Positions 51,373 through 62,629 of a stretch of 64,000 nt of DNA are shown in pieces. The position numbers were made by a program, and so were the translations under genes. This DNA comes from Nannocystis sp. Its GTDB lineage: Bacteria; Myxococcota_A; Polyangia; Nannocystales; Nannocystaceae. The first letter of the stretch is position 1. Every line of letters begins with the position of its first letter. The stretch spans positions 1,123,501 through 1,187,500 of the forward strand of contig JADJRG010000013.1 in NCBI GenBank assembly GCA_016712315.1, written 5' to 3'. The notes beneath the pieces are model-generated. The model searched no databases, was not told where the DNA came from, and worked only from the letters and a program-made list of their open reading frames with translations.

Positions 51373-52491
51373 ATGAAATTCCCATACAGATGCCCCGACC
51401 CAGCGGACGCCGCCGCGATCGACTGGGCCAGCTTCGACGCCCCGTGGGTCGCCCCCATGGCCGCCTGTCCGCAAGATCCAGAGCACCACGGCGAAGGCGA
51501 CGTCTGGACCCACACAAAAATGGTCTGCGAGGCCCTCGTAGGCCTGCCGGCCTGGCGCGCCCTCGCTCCCGGGCAGCGCGAGCTCGTCTTCGCCGCCGCG
51601 CTCCTCCACGACATCGCCAAGCCGGTGTGCACCACCATCGAAGACGGCAAGATCCGTCAACCCGGCCACAGCCCGCGCGGCGCCAGCATGGTGCGCGCCA
51701 TGCTGTGGCGTGAGGGCGTCGACCCGCGCCGCCGCGAGGCCATCGCCGCCCTCATCCGCTACCACCAGCTCCCCTTCTTCCTCATCGACGCCCCCGACCC
51801 GACCCATCGCCTCGCCGCCCTCTCACAGACCGCCCGCTGCGACCACCTCGCCCTGCTCACCCGCGCCGACGCCCTCGGCCGGATCTGCCGCGATCTCCAG
51901 CGCCTGCTCGACAACATCGACCTCTTCACCGAGCTCGCCGCCGAGCACGGATGTCTCCAAACCCCCTATCAATTTCCCAGCGATCACAGCCGCTTCCTCT
52001 ATTTCCGCGACCCCCACCGCGACCCCCACCACCACGCCTTCGACGACACCCGCTGCGAGGTCGTCGTCATGTCTGGCCTGCCCGGCTCCGGCAAAGACCA
52101 CTGGATCCGCCACAACCTCGACCTCCCGGAGATCAGCCTCGACGGCCTGCGCGAAGCCCTCGACGTCGCCCCCACCGACCCGCAAGGCGCCGTCATCCAA
52201 GCCGCCCGCGAGCGCGCCCGAGAGCACCTGCGCCGCGGCCAAGGCTTCGTGTGGAACGCCACCAACCTCGGCCGCGACATGCGGAAGCGGATCATCGACT
52301 TATGCGCCGCCTACGGCGCCCGCGTGCGGATCGTCTACCTCGAGGTCCCCCGCCGCCGCCTGCTCCAACAAAACCGCGCCCGCGCCGACGTCGTACCCGA
52401 GCAGGTCCTCGATCGTATGGCCCGGATCTGGGAGCCCCCCGACCACACCGAAGCCCACCAAGTCGACTGGATCCTCGACGACTCCCCCTGA
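51373..52491 (+). CDS. HD-Pnk: HD phosphohydrolase fused to polynucleotide 5'-kinase
   Basis: 372 aa. HD domain about 40-185: His47 in WTHTKM, LLHDIAKP with His79-Asp80, and RYHQLPF. Kinase domain about 228-368: P-loop SGLPGSGKDHW (235-242), SLDGLREAL with the acceptor-binding Asp, WNATNLGRDMRKRIIDLC, and EVPRRRLLQQNRAR as the Arg-rich lid. HD-Pnk enzymes as described in Runella slithyformis remove 2',3'-cyclic phosphate or 3'-phosphate and phosphorylate 5'-OH ends. It would prepare RNA ends for the ligase encoded just upstream. Confidence 0.88.
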   Translation: MKFPYRCPDPADAAAIDWASFDAPWVAPMAACPQDPEHHGEGDVWTHTKMVCEALVGLPAWRALAPGQRELVFAAALLHDIAKPVCTTIEDGKIRQPGHSPRGASMVRAMLWREGVDPRRREAIAALIRYHQLPFFLIDAPDPTHRLAALSQTARCDHLALLTRADALGRICRDLQRLLDNIDLFTELAAEHGCLQTPYQFPSDHSRFLYFRDPHRDPHHHAFDDTRCEVVVMSGLPGSGKDHWIRHNLDLPEISLDGLREALDVAPTDPQGAVIQAARERAREHLRRGQGFVWNATNLGRDMRKRIIDLCAAYGARVRIVYLEVPRRRLLQQNRARADVVPEQVLDRMARIWEPPDHTEAHQVDWILDDSP

Positions 52492-52625
52492 TCGCCACCG
52501 CGTCGGCCTCGAGGTCCCGCTCCACGCCGCTTCGCCGCCGCCGCGCGCTTTGGGCTGCGCACAGCTCGCCGGCTTCTTCCTCGGCGGTCGCTTCTGAGCA
52601 CGCTCGCCGCGCACCGGCGCACCGG

Positions 52626-52673
52626 CGCCCCAGCGCCCCAGCGCCCCAGCGCCCCAGCGCCCCAGCGCCCCAG
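52626..52673 (+). repeat. 8-bp tandem repeat x6 (cgccccag)
   Basis: Six perfect copies of cgccccag in the intergenic DNA upstream of nadE, with imperfect gcaccggc repeats just before. Confidence 0.9.
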
Positions 52674-52721
52674 CGATGGACCGGGCGGCCCGCCGCTCGT
52701 GAACAATCCCCCGCGGCCGCC

Positions 52722-52727
52722 TACAAT
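52722..52727 (+). promoter_or_regulatory. Candidate -10 for nadE
   Basis: TACAAT, eight bases before the ATG at 52736; five of six match the consensus. Predicted leaderless. Confidence 0.45.
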
Positions 52728-52735
52728 CCCCGGCG

Positions 52736-54834
<2,099 letters not shown>

Positions 54835-54835
<1 letters not shown>

Positions 54836-54851
54836 AGAATTTTTTTTTCTC
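54835..54851 (+). terminator. Short palindromic T-tract after nadE
   Basis: GAGAA, seven T, TTCTC: a weak 5-bp stem directly after the nadE stop (54833-54835). A weak terminator candidate. Confidence 0.25.
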
Positions 54852-54899
54852 AGCCTTTTCGCAGGCCGCCGAGCGCTCGTCAGCGCCGCGCGCGCTGTT

Positions 54900-54905
54900 C
54901 ATACT
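54900..54905 (+). promoter_or_regulatory. Candidate -10 for the lipoprotein gene at 54915
   Basis: CATACT, then the nine bases ggcccgagc and the ATG at 54915; the same nine bases precede the crotonase ATG. Confidence 0.35.
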
Positions 54906-54914
54906 GGCCCGAGC

Positions 54915-55889
54915 ATGGCCCGCCTCCACGCCTCCACCTCCGCCCTCCTCGCCCTCGTCCTCGCCTGCACGCCCGAGCTCACGGCAGAGACCGAAGGCTC
55001 GACCGAAGCCACGAGCGAGGCCAGCGCGACGAGCACCACCACCTCCACCGCCGAGAGCAGCAGCGGCGATGCCACGGGCGCGAGCGCCACCACCACAACG
55101 ACCACCACCGACGCCACCACCACCGCCACCGACACCGCCACCGACGCCACCACCACCACCGACGCCACCACCACCACCGACGCCACCACCACCACCGACG
55201 CCACCACCACCACCGACGCCACTACCACCACCGACGCCACCACCGACGCCACCACTAGCGGCGACACCGGCGCTGAACCGGGCTTCGGCGAGATCTTGGG
55301 CGAGTGCTGGCAGCTCGCCGAGCAGCTCAGCAGCCCTGCGCCTTCCCTCTTCGAGCTCCGGCTCGACTTCGGCGACGACCCCTTCGACGACCCAGAGGAC
55401 GCCCCGCAGCTCACCCCAGGCGGCCTTGAGATCCTCACGGATCCCAACGCAGGGGGCTCCTCGATCATCAGCGAGACCTTCGCCTTTGAGGTCTTATCGC
55501 GCTGCGACGGCGCGACCTTGGTCAAGACCGAGACCGAGATCCTCTACGACCCGCCGAACAGCAAGAAGACAGACATCCTCGTCGACATTGACGGCCACAA
55601 GGTCGGCGTCAGCGTCACCCGGGCCGTCAAGTTCCCGCCCGAGGACGAGTACACCGAGGCTGACGCAGCGATCCTCAAGAGCAAGCTCGCCGACATCCTC
55701 ATCAGCTCGATGAACGTCGTCGAGGAGGACGCCTGGGTGAAGCAGATCTTGGTGGTTATGGCCTACGCGGACCCACACGCTGACGTCATCGCCGCCGTCT
55801 GGTCCGGCCTCGACGACGCCGTCCGAGCCGACACCATCGTGCTCGTCGTCATCACGGACGGCCAAGACACCCCCGTCTACTTCAAGTAG
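54915..55889 (+). CDS. Lipoprotein with TTDATT linker and possible nuclease-like C-terminal domain
   Basis: 324 aa. Lipobox LALVLAC. The linker (about 25-120) is dominated by TTTTDA repeats. The C-terminal domain (about 125-324) contains FEVLSRCDGATLVKTETEIL, KKTDILVDIDGHKVGVSVTR, a long helix with DEYTEADAAILKSKLADILI and AWVKQILVVMAYADPHADVI. The KTDILVDIDGHKVGVSVTRA stretch (D-x5-D-G-x-K) looks like the core strands of a PD-(D/E)XK-type fold, as I recall for a small eukaryote/bacterial family, but this is from memory and not certain. Confidence 0.65.
   Translation: MARLHASTSALLALVLACTPELTAETEGSTEATSEASATSTTTSTAESSSGDATGASATTTTTTTDATTTATDTATDATTTTDATTTTDATTTTDATTTTDATTTTDATTDATTSGDTGAEPGFGEILGECWQLAEQLSSPAPSLFELRLDFGDDPFDDPEDAPQLTPGGLEILTDPNAGGSSIISETFAFEVLSRCDGATLVKTETEILYDPPNSKKTDILVDIDGHKVGVSVTRAVKFPPEDEYTEADAAILKSKLADILISSMNVVEEDAWVKQILVVMAYADPHADVIAAVWSGLDDAVRADTIVLVVITDGQDTPVYFK
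55143..55256 (+). repeat. 18-bp tandem repeat encoding DATTTT
   Basis: Five near-perfect 18-bp units (gacgccaccaccaccacc, one with a T substitution) and two 12-bp remnants, in the lipoprotein linker. Confidence 0.85.
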
Positions 55890-55912
55890 TTCTTCTTCGC
55901 CAAGCAGCGCCC

Positions 55913-58669
55913 TCAAACCCCTACCATCCACCAGTCTCCGCCCGAATCGCCCACCAACGCGCGTCCCGCCCGCGTCGTCACGCACCGCAGCCCGGACGCC
56001 CCCCAGTTACTCGCCAAGCACCGCGTCGCCTCCCAGTCCCACAGCCGCAGCCACCCGTCTCCGCCTGCGCTCAGCAGCAGCCCCTCCTCGGTCACTGCGC
56101 ACCCGAACACCGCCCCTTCGTGCCCGCGGAGCACCCCACGTGCGCGCCCTCGCCGCAGATCCCAAGCCCGCAGCGTCCCGTCCGCCCCTGCGCTGAACAG
56201 CCTCTCGCCGGTCAGCGTCAGCCCGAACACGGCCCCCTCGTGCCCTGCCAGCGTCATCAGCTCCACCCCCTGCTCCGGGTCCCACACCCGGATCATCCCG
56301 TCCTGGCCGCCGGAGATGAGCCGACCTGTCCTATCGAACACACAGCAATGCACCCCGCCCTCGTGCACCCCCAACCCGCGCAGCTCCTCCCCCTCCTTGG
56401 ACCTCAGCCGCCACACCTTCATCGACCCATCGATCGACCCTGACGCCAGCAGCGCGCCGTCTCCTCGCAGCGCCAGCGCGCTCACCCCGTGCGTGTGCCC
56501 GTAGAGCGCCCTCGGCCCCGCCTCCGCGTCCTCGATCTCCCACACCCGGATCGACCGATCCAGCGACCCCGTGATCAGCCGCGCTCCATCGCCGCTCAGC
56601 GCCAAGGAAGTCACCCCGTGCAGGTGCGCCGCGAAGCGGCGCAGCTCCTCGCCGCTCGTGGTCGACCACAGCCGCGCCGTCGAGTCCTCCGAGGCCGTCA
56701 GCACCTCCCCGTTCCCCCTGAACACGCACGCCCGGATCGCGCCCTCGTGCCCCAGCTGCGGCGCCACGCCCTCGCCGGCGGCCGGCAGCCGCCACAGCCG
56801 CACGCTGCTGTCTGCCGCCCCTGACGCCGCCAGCCGCCCCCCTCGCGCGATCGCGCACGCGTTCACCATCGCTTGATGTCCCCAGAGACACGTCTCCTCT
56901 GCTCCCCGCGCCTCGCCCTCACCGCCCGCCCCGTCGACCCGCCACAGCCGCAGCGTCTTATCGCGCGAGCACGAGAGCGCCCGCCGGCCACCTGTCTCAA
57001 GAGACACACCTTTCACCCAGCCCCCGTGCCCGTCGAGGACCGCCAGCGCCGCCCCGTCGGCCAGCGACCCCACGCGCAGCGAGTTGTCATACGCGCTCGC
57101 GACCACCACCCCTCCCGCGGTCGCCACCCCGCTCACCGAGTACATCGGCGCCCCATCCATCACCCGCACCAGCGACCCGTCGATCATCGACCACACCTTC
57201 ACCGCCTTGTCATGCGACCCGCTCAGCGCGACCAGCCCGTCCTCGCTCAGCGCGCACGACGTCAGCCCCACCTCGCTCGCCGCCGCCGTCCAGCGCCGCG
57301 CCCCCGTCCTCAGGTCCCACAGCACCAGCGCGCCGCCGTCCGTCGCCGCCAGCAGCCCCGTCTCATCGCCGGTCACCGCGATCGCCTCCACCCCGCCCTC
57401 GTGCCCTGCCAGCGTCGACACCACCGCGCCCGCCGCCAGATCCCAGAGGAGCACCCGCCCGTCCTCCCCCGCCGAGGCCAAGCGCCCCTCCTGTCGCGGG
57501 AGGAAGCACAGCGACGTCACCGCCCCCGTATGTCCGCACAGCGCCCGCGTCACCCGCTCGTGCCTCACCGACCACAGCAGCACCGCCCCGTCCTCGCCGC
57601 CCGAGGCCAAGGTCTCCCCGTCCTCGGACAGCCCTACTGACATGACCTTTGAGCCATGTCCAAAGAGGACCCGAAGCGCGCGATCGCGGTTCGGCAGCGG
57701 CAGCCAGCGCGCCAGCCGAGGCCGCCCCTCCCCCGCGTCGAGCGCCGCCGCGATCGCCCCCGGCGCCCAACCACGGTCCAGCAGGCGGTCGTACAGCAGC
57801 GCCCGCTGCGCCCCCGGCTCATGAACGATCGCCGGCGCCGCCGCCGACCAAGCGCACAGCAGGTCCCGCGCGCGATCCGCCTCAGACGCCGTCGGCGCCG
57901 CCGCGCACGCCTCCGCCAGCGCCGCCCGGACCCAACCCTCGTGCAGCCCCGCCGCCGGCGAGCGCACCGACCCGAGCGCCCCCGCCCAGATCTCCGCCCA
58001 CGACCCGCCGCCCTGCCGCCGCCGATCGAGCGCCGCCAGCGCCGCATCGACCGCCGAACAACCAGACCCAAGAGACACATCACCCTCGCCAAGGGGACCA
58101 TCGCCCGCCGCCGCGCGCACCAGCAGCGGAGCGGACGCCACCCGCGCTGGCCCGACGGACCATCGCGCCCAAGCGGAGCCCTCAGCCAGGCCCGCGATCA
58201 AGAACACCCCACGAGGCGGCGTATGCGGCAGCAGCCGCGCCAGCGGGTTATCCGCCGCATCGCGCGCCCGCAGCCGCTCCAGCCGCGCGATCACCAGCAG
58301 CAAGCGCCGGCTCGGCGGCGCCAAGTGCCGCTTCGCCAGCCGCCCCAGCAATTCCGGCAGGCGCCGCTCTGGCGGCGCCATCCTGTCCTCAAAGCCAGGG
58401 ATCTCCGCCTCGATCGCCGAAGCCAAGCGCGCCACCACCGCCTCGGGCGGCTCCCCCCGCGCCACCGTCAGCAGGACCACACGATCCCCCTCATCACGCA
58501 TCCGCGCGCACCACTCGGCCAGCGCGTGGCCGCTGACCCCTCCCCTCGTCGCCTCTCCCTTGACGTGCAGGAAGAAGCTCCCGCTCGGCCGTGTCGGCTC
58601 ATCCAGCCAGCGGTCTAAGGGTGTCAGCCCCTCATCGGGATCGGTCCTCGCGTCGTCGTGCTGAGTCAT
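55913..58669 (-). CDS. WD40 repeat protein with degenerate STAND-like N-terminus
   Basis: 918 aa, ATG at 58669 (TATGAT 11 bases upstream). Residues about 25-200 align in outline with a STAND/NACHT ATPase: SFFLHVKGEATRGGVSGHAL at the P-loop place without GK(S/T), and RRLLLVIARLERLR at the Walker B place, where the usual Asp residues read Ala and Arg. LARLLPHTPPRGVFLIAGLA follows as in those proteins. Residues about 330-918 hold 14 WD repeats (GHxxxV...LW), enough for two seven-bladed propellers. There is no signal peptide; it acts in the cytoplasm, probably as a scaffold. Confidence 0.85.
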   Translation of the reverse strand: MTQHDDARTDPDEGLTPLDRWLDEPTRPSGSFFLHVKGEATRGGVSGHALAEWCARMRDEGDRVVLLTVARGEPPEAVVARLASAIEAEIPGFEDRMAPPERRLPELLGRLAKRHLAPPSRRLLLVIARLERLRARDAADNPLARLLPHTPPRGVFLIAGLAEGSAWARWSVGPARVASAPLLVRAAAGDGPLGEGDVSLGSGCSAVDAALAALDRRRQGGGSWAEIWAGALGSVRSPAAGLHEGWVRAALAEACAAAPTASEADRARDLLCAWSAAAPAIVHEPGAQRALLYDRLLDRGWAPGAIAAALDAGEGRPRLARWLPLPNRDRALRVLFGHGSKVMSVGLSEDGETLASGGEDGAVLLWSVRHERVTRALCGHTGAVTSLCFLPRQEGRLASAGEDGRVLLWDLAAGAVVSTLAGHEGGVEAIAVTGDETGLLAATDGGALVLWDLRTGARRWTAAASEVGLTSCALSEDGLVALSGSHDKAVKVWSMIDGSLVRVMDGAPMYSVSGVATAGGVVVASAYDNSLRVGSLADGAALAVLDGHGGWVKGVSLETGGRRALSCSRDKTLRLWRVDGAGGEGEARGAEETCLWGHQAMVNACAIARGGRLAASGAADSSVRLWRLPAAGEGVAPQLGHEGAIRACVFRGNGEVLTASEDSTARLWSTTSGEELRRFAAHLHGVTSLALSGDGARLITGSLDRSIRVWEIEDAEAGPRALYGHTHGVSALALRGDGALLASGSIDGSMKVWRLRSKEGEELRGLGVHEGGVHCCVFDRTGRLISGGQDGMIRVWDPEQGVELMTLAGHEGAVFGLTLTGERLFSAGADGTLRAWDLRRGRARGVLRGHEGAVFGCAVTEEGLLLSAGGDGWLRLWDWEATRCLASNWGASGLRCVTTRAGRALVGDSGGDWWMVGV

Positions 58670-58681
58670 CGGCCCGACGGA

Positions 58682-59566
58682 TCATAACCGCTCACGCGGC
58701 CGCGAGGCCCGCGCTCGCGTCGCCCGCAGCTCCGCCGCCGCCGTCGCCGCGACCATCAAGCCGCCGCCGATCCACAGCCGCCGCGGATCGCCGCTCTCCC
58801 CGAAGACCCACAACGAGGCAGCCACCGCCAGCGGAATTTTTAGATTGTTCAGCGTCGCCAGCGCCCCCGCGCTCACCATCGCCGAGCCCCGGCTCCACGC
58901 GAAGAACCCCAGCCCCGACGCCACCACCCCGAGGAACAGCAGCGCCGCGGCGGCCTCGCGGTCGATCGCCGCGATCGACCGCCCCCAGCCGCTCACCGCC
59001 GACGTATGCGCCGTCGCCACCGCCAGCCCGCCGGTGAAGAGCAGCCCTTGCAGGTGCTTGTCCGCCGACCCCGCCGGCAACACCCCCTCACGCCGGAGCC
59101 GTCGATACTCCACCTGCCCGATCGCGAAGCAGAGGTTCGCCGCCTGCACCAGCCCGAAGCCGATCATCAGCGCCCGCACCTCCCGCCCCTCGTAGCGGAT
59201 CACCGCCGCCCCTGCCACCGCCACCGCCGCCATCGCCAGCGCGAACCAATCGACCCGACGCCCCCGCAGATCCGCCCACAGCGTCACGTACAGCGGCGTC
59301 AAGATCGTAAAGAGCGCCACGTGGTGCGCGTCCAGCCGCGAGAACGCCGCCAGATAGAAGCTGTACATCAGGCCATATTCGACCGCCCCGATCGCCAGCA
59401 GCGCGAGCACCAGCCGCCAGCCCAGCCCGCGCGCCCGGATCAGCGGCGCGAACACCAGCAGCGCCAAGGCCAGCCGCGCCCAGCCGACGAAGCTCGGCTC
59501 CAGCCCCGCCAACGAGGTCTTGATGATCCCGAACGAGAGCGCCCACACCAGCGACGCGGCGATCAA
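58682..59566 (-). CDS. EamA/DMT family transporter
   Basis: 294 aa, TTG start with agggaggg about 14 bp upstream; an in-frame stop lies just before. About ten hydrophobic helices with two EamA halves: SFVGWARLALALLVFAPLIR, MYSFYLAAFSRLDAHHVALF, TILTPLYVTLWADL, then FFAWSRGSAMVSAGALATLN and NLKIPLAVAASLWVFGE. Exporters or importers of small metabolites; the substrate cannot be predicted. Confidence 0.85.
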   Translation of the reverse strand: MIAASLVWALSFGIIKTSLAGLEPSFVGWARLALALLVFAPLIRARGLGWRLVLALLAIGAVEYGLMYSFYLAAFSRLDAHHVALFTILTPLYVTLWADLRGRRVDWFALAMAAVAVAGAAVIRYEGREVRALMIGFGLVQAANLCFAIGQVEYRRLRREGVLPAGSADKHLQGLLFTGGLAVATAHTSAVSGWGRSIAAIDREAAAALLFLGVVASGLGFFAWSRGSAMVSAGALATLNNLKIPLAVAASLWVFGESGDPRRLWIGGGLMVAATAAAELRATRARASRPRERL

Positions 59567-59665
59567 GTAGAGCAGCGGGCCCTCCCTCTCTCAACTCGCC
59601 TCAATTGTTGAGGACTCGAGCGACGAGCCGACCGAGCCCTCGCGCCTCCGCGTCGCGGGTCGCGC

Positions 59666-59923
59666 TCACGGCGTCAACGTCCGCAGCGAGTCCACCGCGT
59701 GCACTGGGGCCCGGTCGCCGCGCATCAAGTGGGCGATCGCCGAGTACACCAGCCGTTGGCTGTCCACCCGCCCCTTGCCCGCGAACGCCGTCGACGTCAC
59801 GACGATGCTGAAGTGGCCGCCGCCGCCGCTCACCTCCACTTCAGCGCCGGGGATCGCCGCCAGCACCGCCTCGCGGATCGCGTCGGGGATCGAGCCTTGG
59901 AAGTCCGTCGGGTGCTCACTCAT
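59666..59923 (-). CDS. bolA: BolA family protein
   Basis: 85 aa from the ATG at 59923 (MSEHPTDFQGSIPDAIREAV). Alpha/beta BolA fold: AVLAAIPGAEVEVSGGGGHF, SIVVTSTAFAGKGRVDSQRL, VYSAIAHLMRGDRAPVHAVD. BolA works with monothiol glutaredoxins in Fe-S handling; no glutaredoxin gene lies here. The ATG at 59935 falls inside a TATGCA that is a good -10 for the downstream start. Confidence 0.85.
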   Translation of the reverse strand: MSEHPTDFQGSIPDAIREAVLAAIPGAEVEVSGGGGHFSIVVTSTAFAGKGRVDSQRLVYSAIAHLMRGDRAPVHAVDSLRTLTP

Positions 59924-59930
59924 GGAGCGC

Positions 59931-59936
59931 TGCATA
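59931..59936 (-). promoter_or_regulatory. Candidate -10 for bolA
   Basis: TATGCA on the minus strand, seven bases before the ATG at 59923. Confidence 0.25.
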
Positions 59937-59989
59937 GCCGCCGCGCCGCGCCGCCGCAAGGTCCTCGCTGCGCCGACCGCGGTCGCACC

Positions 59990-60936
59990 TCAGCGCGCCT
60001 CGCCGATCACCTTCACCTCGAGCTCCAGCCGCACCCCGTGCGCCACCGCCACCGCCTCACGGACCGCCTCGATCAGCGCCAGCAGCTCCGCCGATCGGCA
60101 CCCGCTCCCGCGCTCGACCACCAGCCAGTTCGCGTGCACCGGCGACACGACCGCCCCGCCGATCCGCCTGCCCTTGAGGCCAGCCGCCTCGATCAAGCGC
60201 CCCGCGTAGTCCCCCGGCGGGTTCTTGAAGGTGCTCCCATTATTAAACACCCCCGTCGGCTCGCGCTCGCGCCGGCGCGCCCGCAGCCCCGCCACGTCCG
60301 CCTCGATCTCCGCGCGCGGCCGCGCCCGCAGGCGCAGCCGCGCCCCGACCACCACCTCATCCGCCGGCAGGTCCGACGCGCGATAACGAAACCCGCACGC
60401 CGCGTGCTCGCGGAGCACCGCGGCGCCGTCCACCCGCACGCTGCGCACCTCCTCCACGACGCTCGTGAATTCCCCCAGGTACGTGCCCGCGTTCATGACG
60501 AGCCCCCCGCCCACGCTGCCCGGCACGCCCCCTAAGAACTCCAACCCGCCCAGCTCCCACTCCGTCGCCGCCTTCAGCAGCTTCCCCGTGCTCGCCCCCG
60601 CCGCCACCACCACCGCGCCGGGCGCCTCGTCCGGCGCGGGCCGCTCCACCGCCGTCATGCGCCCCAAGTTCACCACCACCCCGCGGATCCCCCCGTCCTG
60701 CACCAACAAGTTCGAGCCCCCGCCGACGAACGTCACCGGCGCCCCCAGCGCCCACGCCCTGCGCAGCAGCAGCCCCAGCGCCTGCGTGTCCGCCGGTCGC
60801 GCCCACAGGTCCGCCGGTCCGCCCAGCCGCAGCGTCGTGTGCCGCGCCATCGGCTCGTCCGCCGCCAGCTCCAGCGCCGCCTCGGGCAGATCCAGCCCGG
60901 CGAAGGCCGCCAGCAGCCGCTCTCCTCGCGATCCGC

Positions 60937-60940
<4 letters not shown>
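59990..60940 (-). CDS. murB: UDP-N-acetylenolpyruvoylglucosamine reductase
   Basis: 316 aa. FAD-binding motifs: RHTTLRLGGPADLWARP, PVTFVGGGSNLLVQDGGIRG and FLGGVPGSVGGGLVMNAGTY. Catalytic Ser in NGSTFKNPPGDYAGRLIE (type I MurB, Ser-x-F-K-N-P). Reduces enolpyruvyl-UDP-GlcNAc to UDP-MurNAc with NADPH. The start overlaps the murC stop by 4 bp (ATGA), so the two are translated together. Confidence 0.95.
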
Positions 60941-62325
<1,385 letters not shown>

Positions 62326-62346
62326 TTTTGCTTCGGGCTCTTTTTT

Positions 62347-62385
62347 CTGACGGAGAGCTGACGGCGGTGAGAGCGGAGCTGACGG
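62347..62385 (-). promoter_or_regulatory. Three CTGACGG heptamers, candidate operator for murC
   Basis: CTGACGG at 62347-62353, 62358-62364 and 62379-62385, offset by 11 and 21 bp, so on one face of the helix; the last two are extended to GAGCTGACGGCGG. They lie 22-60 bp upstream of murC. Confidence 0.4.
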
Positions 62386-62617
62386 CGGCGGATCGCGGGA
62401 GGTCACGCGAGATATCAGGCTTCGCCGCCGAACGGTAGCCCATCGCCCGACGCGCCACCCCCAGCGTATCTTCCCCCCCGCGGCCCCGGCTCCTCTCCGA
62501 GCGCTCTCGTGAAAATTATGAAGGGCACGAAGCGAGCCGAAAAAAAAGAGGCCGCGCAGGAGCCGAGCGCCCTCCGCGCGCCCACGCGCCTCGCTCGCCG
62601 CGGCGCCAGCCATCGGC

Positions 62618-62623
62618 TATGAA
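62618..62623 (+). promoter_or_regulatory. Candidate -10, leaderless GTG start of mutY
   Basis: TATGAA is followed by six bases (cccgcc) and the GTG at 62630, matching the geometry at 709 and 29017. Confidence 0.35.
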
Positions 62624-62629
62624 CCCGCC

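Larger units (their letters stand above)
62326..62629. other. Divergent murC-mutY intergenic region
   Basis: 304 bp. Contains ggctcttttttc just upstream of murC, three CTGACGG heptamers (62347-62385), a gagatatcag dyad near 62411, an A8 tract near 62540 and TATGAA before mutY. No protein gene is apparent. Confidence 0.5.
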
